NCBI RefSeq assembly: GCF_046254905.1 | Contig: NZ_CP158016.1 | Span: 2,666,001-2,730,000 of the forward strand | Source of the DNA: Pseudaeromonas aegiceratis | Lineage (GTDB): Bacteria > Pseudomonadota > Gammaproteobacteria > Enterobacterales > Aeromonadaceae | Reading direction: 5' to 3' | DNA: 64,000 bases | Shown here: positions 58,687-64,000 of the stretch, piece after piece | How positions within the stretch are numbered: the first letter of the stretch is position 1 | Layout of the letters: each line of letters begins with the position of its first letter | Notes under the pieces: generated by a model | Told to the model about the DNA's origin: nothing | The model's input: only the letters and a program-made list of their open reading frames with translations | Databases searched by the model: none | Program-made: the position numbers and the translations under genes

Positions 58687-61038
58687 TTATCCCTTGCCAA
58701 ACAGCGATTCAAACCAGTCCTTGGTCTGCTCGATGGGCGCGGCCAGCACGCTGCAGCCCTGGGCCGGCGGCAGGTCTACGGACCGTGCCGGCAGGCTGGT
58801 GGCCCCACCGCAGTTGTCCGCCACATGGCCACCGGCCCCGTTGAAGCGGGCCGTGATGATGCCCCGGGGCGGAGTGAGCTGCAGGGAGTTGACCCCGCGG
58901 CGCTGCAGGTAGTCGCTAAACAGCCGCAGGGCGCCGCCGGCGCCGGTCAGCCCCGCCGGCTGGTTGTCATCCCGCCCCACCCAGACGCTCACCACCTCGT
59001 CGTTATCCAGACCGCTGAACCAGGAGTCCCGCAGGTTGTCCGTGGTGCCCGTCTTGCCCGCCAGCACCGATTTGGGGAAGCGCGCCGCCAGGGAGCGCGC
59101 CGTCCCCAGGCTGGCCACCTTGGTCATGGTGTAGAGGGTGAGATAGCTGGCCTGGGGATCCAGCTGCCGCTTGGCCTGTTCGGCCTTCTCATACAAGAGC
59201 TTGCCGTCTTCGCTCACCACGGCCCGGATGGCGGTCAGGGGTTGGTAGAGCCCCTGGTTGGCCAGGGTCAGGTACATCTGGTTCACCTCGTAGGGCGACA
59301 GGGCCAGGGTGCCCAGCAGCAAGGAGGGATAAACGGGAATGGACTGGGTCACCCCCAGGGCCTTGAGGCTGTCCACCACCTTGTCCAGCCCCACGTCCAT
59401 GCCCAGGCGCACCGTGGGCAGGTTGAGGGAGTTGGCCATCGCCAGGTAGAGCGGCACCTGGCCGCGATAGCCCTTGTCGTAGTTCTGCGGCCGCCAGGTC
59501 TTGCCGCCGTCGCTCTTCAGGGAGAGGGGCTCATCCTTCAACGGTGTCGCCAGCCGATAGCCGTTCATCAGCCCTGTGTAGTAGACCGCCGGCTTGATCA
59601 GGGAGCCGATGGGCCGGCGGGCATCCAGCGCCCGGTTGAAACCGGCGAAGCGGGTGTCCTTGCCCCCCACCATGGCGGAGACCTCGCCGGTATGCCAATT
59701 GGAGACCACCATGGCCCCCTCCAGGCCGGACTTGCTCTTGGCCAGCTTGGCCAGCTCGCCGCTCACCGCCTGCTCGGCGGCCTGCTGGGCCACGGGATCC
59801 AGGCTGGTGAAGATCTTGAGGCCCGACTGGCCGATAAAGCCTTCGCCGAAGCGCTGCTTGAGCTCCCGGTGCAACAAGTTCATGAAGGCCGGGGTGCGGC
59901 CGTAGGCCATCTGGCCGCGGGTCGACAGCCCCAGAGGCCGGCTCACATAGCGCTGGTATTCCTGCGGGTTGAGCTGCTTGGCATCCAGCAGCAGACGCAG
60001 CACCAGATCCCGCCGCTGCTGGGCCCGCTCGGGGAAGCGCCAGGGGTCGTAATAGGAGGGACCCCGCACCATGGCCACCAGCAGGGCCAACTGATCCGGC
60101 TCCAGCTCGTTCAAGGGCAGGCCGAAGTAGAAGTAGCTGGCCAGGCCGAAGCCGTAGACGCCGTCGTTGCCGTTCTGCCCCAGGTAGATCTCGTTGAGGT
60201 AGGTCTCCAGGATCTGATCCTTGCTGTAGCGGTAATCCATGATCACCGCCATGTAGGCCTCCTGCACCTTACGCCACAGGCTGCGCTCCCGGGAGAGGAA
60301 GAAGTTCTTGGCCAGCTGCTGGGTCAAGGTGCTGCCGCCCTGTACCGTGCGGCCCGCCCGCAGGTTGGCCCAGAAGGCCCGGCCGATAGAGAGCAGGGAG
60401 ACGCCGCCGTGGTGATAGAAATCCCTGTCCTCCACCGTCAGCAGGGTGTCAACAAACAGCTGGGGCACCTCGTCCAGGCGCAGCAGCAATCGGTCCTCCA
60501 CCTGCTCGGCACTCAGGCGATCCAGCAGCACGGGATCCATGCGTACATAGCCCAGCTCCCGGCGGCTGTCGGCATTTTGCAGCTTGGTGAGGCGCTGGCC
60601 GCTGAAGGTGAGGATCAGCGGCCGGGCCGGCTCCTCGCCGTCGTAGAAGCGGAAGGCCCGCCGGATGACCACCAGCTGATTGCCCGCCTCGCCATACTGG
60701 CCCGCCCCGCTGGGATGCTGGCTGGGGCGGTAGTTGAGCAGCTTGAGCTCGTGCAGCATCTGGGCCTTGGACAGCCGCTGCCCCGGATAGAGTTCCAGGG
60801 GCCGGCTGTAGACCAGGGCCGGCAGCTGCCACTTCTGGCCATCGAACTTGACCCGGATCTTGCTGTCCAGATAGATGCCAAACAGCACCAGGGCGGCCAG
60901 CCCCACCAGGGCGAGCTTGAAGCCCAGCCAGCCCCAGCGGGACCAGTTGATGGACCAGGCCGATGAGCGGGCACCGCCCTTGCGGGGGGCGCTCTTGCGG
61001 CTGCGGGGGGTCTTGGCGGCAGGTTTACGGCTGGCCAT
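58687..61038 (-). CDS. mrcB: Penicillin-binding protein 1B (bifunctional)
   Basis: 783 residues. A basic cytoplasmic N-terminus, one membrane helix (about 37-56), a UB2H-like region, a glycosyltransferase GT51 domain with VEDRDFYHHGG (catalytic Glu) and GGSTLTQQLAKN, and a transpeptidase with GSLIKP (SxxK), SLN and KTG. It polymerises and crosslinks peptidoglycan. Its ATG overlaps the hrpB stop by 14 bases, so translation is probably coupled. Same hrpB-mrcB order as E. coli. Confidence 0.96.
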   Translation of the reverse strand: MASRKPAAKTPRSRKSAPRKGGARSSAWSINWSRWGWLGFKLALVGLAALVLFGIYLDSKIRVKFDGQKWQLPALVYSRPLELYPGQRLSKAQMLHELKLLNYRPSQHPSGAGQYGEAGNQLVVIRRAFRFYDGEEPARPLILTFSGQRLTKLQNADSRRELGYVRMDPVLLDRLSAEQVEDRLLLRLDEVPQLFVDTLLTVEDRDFYHHGGVSLLSIGRAFWANLRAGRTVQGGSTLTQQLAKNFFLSRERSLWRKVQEAYMAVIMDYRYSKDQILETYLNEIYLGQNGNDGVYGFGLASYFYFGLPLNELEPDQLALLVAMVRGPSYYDPWRFPERAQQRRDLVLRLLLDAKQLNPQEYQRYVSRPLGLSTRGQMAYGRTPAFMNLLHRELKQRFGEGFIGQSGLKIFTSLDPVAQQAAEQAVSGELAKLAKSKSGLEGAMVVSNWHTGEVSAMVGGKDTRFAGFNRALDARRPIGSLIKPAVYYTGLMNGYRLATPLKDEPLSLKSDGGKTWRPQNYDKGYRGQVPLYLAMANSLNLPTVRLGMDVGLDKVVDSLKALGVTQSIPVYPSLLLGTLALSPYEVNQMYLTLANQGLYQPLTAIRAVVSEDGKLLYEKAEQAKRQLDPQASYLTLYTMTKVASLGTARSLAARFPKSVLAGKTGTTDNLRDSWFSGLDNDEVVSVWVGRDDNQPAGLTGAGGALRLFSDYLQRRGVNSLQLTPPRGIITARFNGAGGHVADNCGGATSLPARSVDLPPAQGCSVLAAPIEQTKDWFESLFGKG

Positions 61039-63481
61039 GGTTTTCCTTCATCATTCTTTGTTTGGTGAACCGGGTCGGCATGGCCTCAAGTGGGTCATCC
61101 GGCCAGTAATGCTTGGGATAGCGGCCCTTCATCTCTTTCTTGACCTCGGCATAGCTGCCCTGCCAGAAGGCCACCAGATCCCGGGTGAGCTGCAAGGGGC
61201 GCTGGGCCGGTGACAGTAGCTCAATCAGCAGGGGCACCCGCCTCTGGGCCACGGTAGGGGTCACCCGTTGGCCGAACATCTCCTGAATGCGCACCGGCAG
61301 CACGGGATCGGCATCGGCCGCATAACGAATGCGCAGCCGGCTGCCGGTGGGGGCGGTGAAGTGGGTCGGCAGCGCCTCATCCAGCTGCTGCGGCAGGGGC
61401 CAGGGCAGACTCTGCCGCAAGATGGCACTCAGATCCAGCCGCTTGAGCTGCTCCAACCGGCTCATGCCCAGCAGGTGGGGCAGCAGCCAGGTTTCCAAGC
61501 GGGTCAGCAGGCCGTCCTCGGAATAATCCGCCAGTGTCCATTCCGGCAGCCAGCGGGCGGCGCAGCGCAGCCGGGCGACGAGCTGCTCGCTCTCCTCATC
61601 CCAAGGCAGACAGACCAGGCCGCTGGCGCGAATGCCGGCCAACAGGCAACGGGCCTTCTGCTCGTCGCTCAGATCCGTCAGGGGCGCACTGGCCACCACG
61701 ATTTGGCCGAGCCGGCGCTGACGCTCGGCCCGCACCCGCCCCGCCTGGGCATCCCACGCGAAGCCCTCCTGCTGGGTAAAGAGCCCGGGCAGGTACTGCT
61801 CCAGCTGAGGCAACTCCAGCGCCTCGGCCACCGCAATGCGGATGCCCCGCTCGCCGGCGATGAGATCCGAGGCCAGCAGCCAGGGGCTGCCGGTCAAGGG
61901 ATGCCCCTCCACCAGATCCGCACTCTGGCCACCGGCGAGCTGGTAGCGCTGGCCGCTACGCAGCCGGGCGATGCGATCCGGCCAGGCCAGGGCCGCCACC
62001 AGCGCCAACGCCGACTCGCCGCCCTGGCTCTGACAGCCCAGCCGCTGGCGCCAACGGCGCACCAGAGGTGACAAGGCGCCGGCCTCGCGGCTGAGCTGGC
62101 CATGCAGGGTGTCGCCACCGCGGCGCGGCTCCTCCCACAAGGCGGCCAACTGGCAGGCCGCCGCCTGGGCCCCCGCCATCCCCTCACCTTCCAGCACGCC
62201 CGCGGCCAGCAGCATATGGGCGAAGCGTGGGTGACAGGGCAGGCTCGCCATCTGACGGCCCCGGGCGGTGAGCCGTCCCGCCTCATCCAGGGCCTCCAAT
62301 TGGGTTAATAGTGCGCGGGCCGCCGCCAGCGCCTGAGCCGGTGGCGCATCCAGCAGCGGCAGCGCCTCGGGGCTCGTGCCCCAGCAGGCCGCCTCCAGCA
62401 CCAGATCCGTGAGCTCAGACTGGGCTATCTGGGGGGGGGCCTGGCGGGAGAGCCTGTCTTGCTGCTCCTGGGGCCAGAGCCGATAGGCCACCCCGGGGCC
62501 CAGCCGTCCGGCCCGCCCCGCCCGCTGGGTAGCCGACGCCTGGCTTACCTGGCGGCTCTCCAGCCGGGTCAGTCCGGCGGCGGCATCGAAGCGGGCGCGC
62601 CGCTCCAGCCCCATGTCCACCACCACGCTGATGCCTTCGATGGTCAGGGAGGTTTCCGCCACATTGGTGGCCAGCACCAGTTTGCGCTCCCCGTCGGCGG
62701 CCGGCGCTATGGCCTGGCGCTGCTGGGCCAGAGGCAGACGACCATGCAGCGGACACAGCCGAACCGTGGACTCGAGCAGCGGCGCCAGGTAGTGCGCCAG
62801 CTTGTCTATCTCGCCGGCGCCGGGCAAAAACACCAGCAGACTGCCGGCCTCGCTGGCCAGTGCATCCAGCACCACCTTGCCCCACTGGGGGATCAGGGGT
62901 TGCAGGCGGTTCACCGGCCGATAGCGGTACTCGATGGGATGGGCGCGCCCAGGGCAATCCAGCTGGCGGGCCTCGGGCAGCAGACGGGAGAAATCCAGCC
63001 CCTCCAGGGTGGCCGAGAGGATCATCAGCCGCAGATCGGGCCGCAGCGCCGCCCGGCTCTCCAGCGCCAGGGCGAGCCCCAGGTCGGCATGCAGGCTGCG
63101 CTCATGAAACTCATCGAAGATGATGAGGCTGACGCCGTCAAGCTCGGGATCGTCCTGCAGCAATCGGGTCAGCACCCCTTCGGTGACTATCTCCAGCACC
63201 GTCTGCGGGCTGACGCGGCTCTCGCCCCGCACCCGGTAGCCGATGCGCTGCCCCAGGGGCTCGCCCAGCTGTTCGGCCAAATAGGCGGCGATGTTGCGGG
63301 CCGCCAGACGCCGAGGCTCCAGCATCAGGATGCGACCGGGCAGCAGGGCCCGTTGCACCAAGCTCAAGGGCAGCAGGGTCGATTTACCGGCCCCCGGCGG
63401 GGCCTGTATGATGAGACTCTCGCCGGCCTGCAACGCCTGTTGCACCGTCGGCAGCAAGGATTGGATGGGCAGTGAAGACAC
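61025..63481 (-). CDS. hrpB: ATP-dependent RNA helicase HrpB
   Basis: 818 residues from the GTG at 63481, which has AGGAG eight bases upstream and matches the MSSLP start and 809-824 residue size known in the family. Walker A GAGKST at about 30-35, DEFHERS (DEAH box), SATLEG, and QRAGRAGR (motif VI) are present, then the HrpB C-terminal domain. RNA role in the cell is not well defined. Immediately upstream of mrcB, overlapping. Confidence 0.94.
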   Translation of the reverse strand: MSSLPIQSLLPTVQQALQAGESLIIQAPPGAGKSTLLPLSLVQRALLPGRILMLEPRRLAARNIAAYLAEQLGEPLGQRIGYRVRGESRVSPQTVLEIVTEGVLTRLLQDDPELDGVSLIIFDEFHERSLHADLGLALALESRAALRPDLRLMILSATLEGLDFSRLLPEARQLDCPGRAHPIEYRYRPVNRLQPLIPQWGKVVLDALASEAGSLLVFLPGAGEIDKLAHYLAPLLESTVRLCPLHGRLPLAQQRQAIAPAADGERKLVLATNVAETSLTIEGISVVVDMGLERRARFDAAAGLTRLESRQVSQASATQRAGRAGRLGPGVAYRLWPQEQQDRLSRQAPPQIAQSELTDLVLEAACWGTSPEALPLLDAPPAQALAAARALLTQLEALDEAGRLTARGRQMASLPCHPRFAHMLLAAGVLEGEGMAGAQAAACQLAALWEEPRRGGDTLHGQLSREAGALSPLVRRWRQRLGCQSQGGESALALVAALAWPDRIARLRSGQRYQLAGGQSADLVEGHPLTGSPWLLASDLIAGERGIRIAVAEALELPQLEQYLPGLFTQQEGFAWDAQAGRVRAERQRRLGQIVVASAPLTDLSDEQKARCLLAGIRASGLVCLPWDEESEQLVARLRCAARWLPEWTLADYSEDGLLTRLETWLLPHLLGMSRLEQLKRLDLSAILRQSLPWPLPQQLDEALPTHFTAPTGSRLRIRYAADADPVLPVRIQEMFGQRVTPTVAQRRVPLLIELLSPAQRPLQLTRDLVAFWQGSYAEVKKEMKGRYPKHYWPDDPLEAMPTRFTKQRMMKENHGQP

Positions 63482-63592
63482 CCGTTTCGCTCCTGGAGGC
63501 CACTGGCTCCATGGTTGGGGGATGATGAGGATCCCGGGGAAACATCTGCTGGGCATTGTGCCAAAGGCCGCCCGCGACACCAAGGAGAAGCC

Positions 63593-64000
63593 ATGTCTAC
63601 CGTGCACAGACGCCTGTTTTTTGGTCTGGACGCCACGCCGCTAAGCCAGGAACTGATCGCCCTGCAGCAGGCCTGGCGCCTGCCGGCCCGCGCCATCCCG
63701 GCCGCCAACTTTCACCTGACCCTGCTGTTCCTGGGCCAGTGTGACGAGCGGCAGTACCGGGCGCTGGCTGCCGGGGCCGACGAGATACTGGCCGCCCCCC
63801 TCGCCATGTCGCTGGATGAGAGCGGCTGGTTTCCCCGCGCTCAGGTGGCCTGGGTGGGGCAGCAGACGGCACCGGCGCCCCTGCTGGCCCTGGCCAGATC
63901 GCTGCATACCCTGGCCCAGTCTCAGGAATTGTGCCCCGAGCCCCTGCACCTGCGGCCGCACATCAGCCTCTACCGCAAGGCCAAGGCACCGCCGCCGGCG
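63593..64000 (+). CDS. thpR: RNA 2',3'-cyclic phosphodiesterase (ThpR/LigT), cut by the window edge
   Basis: 136 residues seen, no stop before the end. The two HxTx-type motifs of the 2H family are present: HLTL at residue 41 and HISL near residue 125. AAGGAG lies five bases before the ATG. Divergent from hrpB. The family opens 2',3'-cyclic phosphates on RNA. The last part of the C-terminus lies beyond the window. Confidence 0.9.
   Translation, partial: MSTVHRRLFFGLDATPLSQELIALQQAWRLPARAIPAANFHLTLLFLGQCDERQYRALAAGADEILAAPLAMSLDESGWFPRAQVAWVGQQTAPAPLLALARSLHTLAQSQELCPEPLHLRPHISLYRKAKAPPPA

Overview
The window looks like chromosomal DNA of a GC-rich gammaproteobacterium close to the Aeromonadales (Oceanimonas, Oceanisphaera or Zobellella type). 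This is inference from E. coli/Aeromonas-like proteins, the conserved groups tyrS / OapA-type M23 peptidase / anmK and hemL / clcA / erpA, and a complete Ddp-type dipeptide operon. Nearly all of it is dense coding sequence. The clear exception is 4.0-9.2 kb, which is AT-richer, fragmentary and accessory.

Layout. 0.1-3.9 kb: META-domain lipoprotein, ribB behind an FMN riboswitch, serA, and a LysR regulator. 4.0-8.5 kb: an Rhs 'graveyard' on the minus strand, made of one larger Rhs core fragment, three shorter core scars with different C-terminal (toxin) tips, and several small immunity-like genes, one of the Imm32 type. One toxin-immunity pair looks intact, with a four-base overlap. 9.3-13.7 kb: tyrS, M23 endopeptidase, anmK, DUF2057 protein. 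13.9-32.1 kb: a complete catecholate siderophore locus with four Fur-box-like sites (TonB receptor, entA, fepC/G/D/B-type transporter, siderophore reductase, ChaN/EreA-like protein, entF, entB, entE, entC, a PPTase, and a divergent MFS exporter). The EntF adenylation pocket reads DVWHFSLVDK, the serine code, so the expected product is enterobactin or a linear relative. No Fes-type esterase and no MbtH-like gene is seen.

32.1-35.5 kb: erpA, clcA, hemL. 35.5-42.4 kb: an RpiR regulator and a ddpXABCDF operon for D-Ala-D-Ala type dipeptides. 42.7-45.5 kb: msrA, a DMT exporter, a GNAT acetyltransferase, tpx. 45.6-52.4 kb: gamma carbonic-anhydrase-like protein, D-amino-acid transaminase, a DgcA/DgcN pair, an alanine symporter and alanine racemase. 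With ddpX, anmK, the M23 peptidase and mrcB this forms a strong peptidoglycan / D-amino-acid recycling theme. 52.4-58.6 kb: two PEP-CTERM proteins, a DMT transporter, an AraC regulator, a dGTPase-like HD protein and a calcium-loop protein. 58.7-64.0 kb: mrcB, hrpB and the start of thpR, cut by the window edge.

The most unusual parts are the Rhs cassette array with its papain-like toxin candidate, and the ChaN/EreA-family gene embedded in an enterobactin operon that lacks a recognisable esterase. No rRNA, tRNA, CRISPR array or insertion sequence was recognised. Translation starts were chosen by Shine-Dalgarno position and family length, so many differ from the longest open frame.
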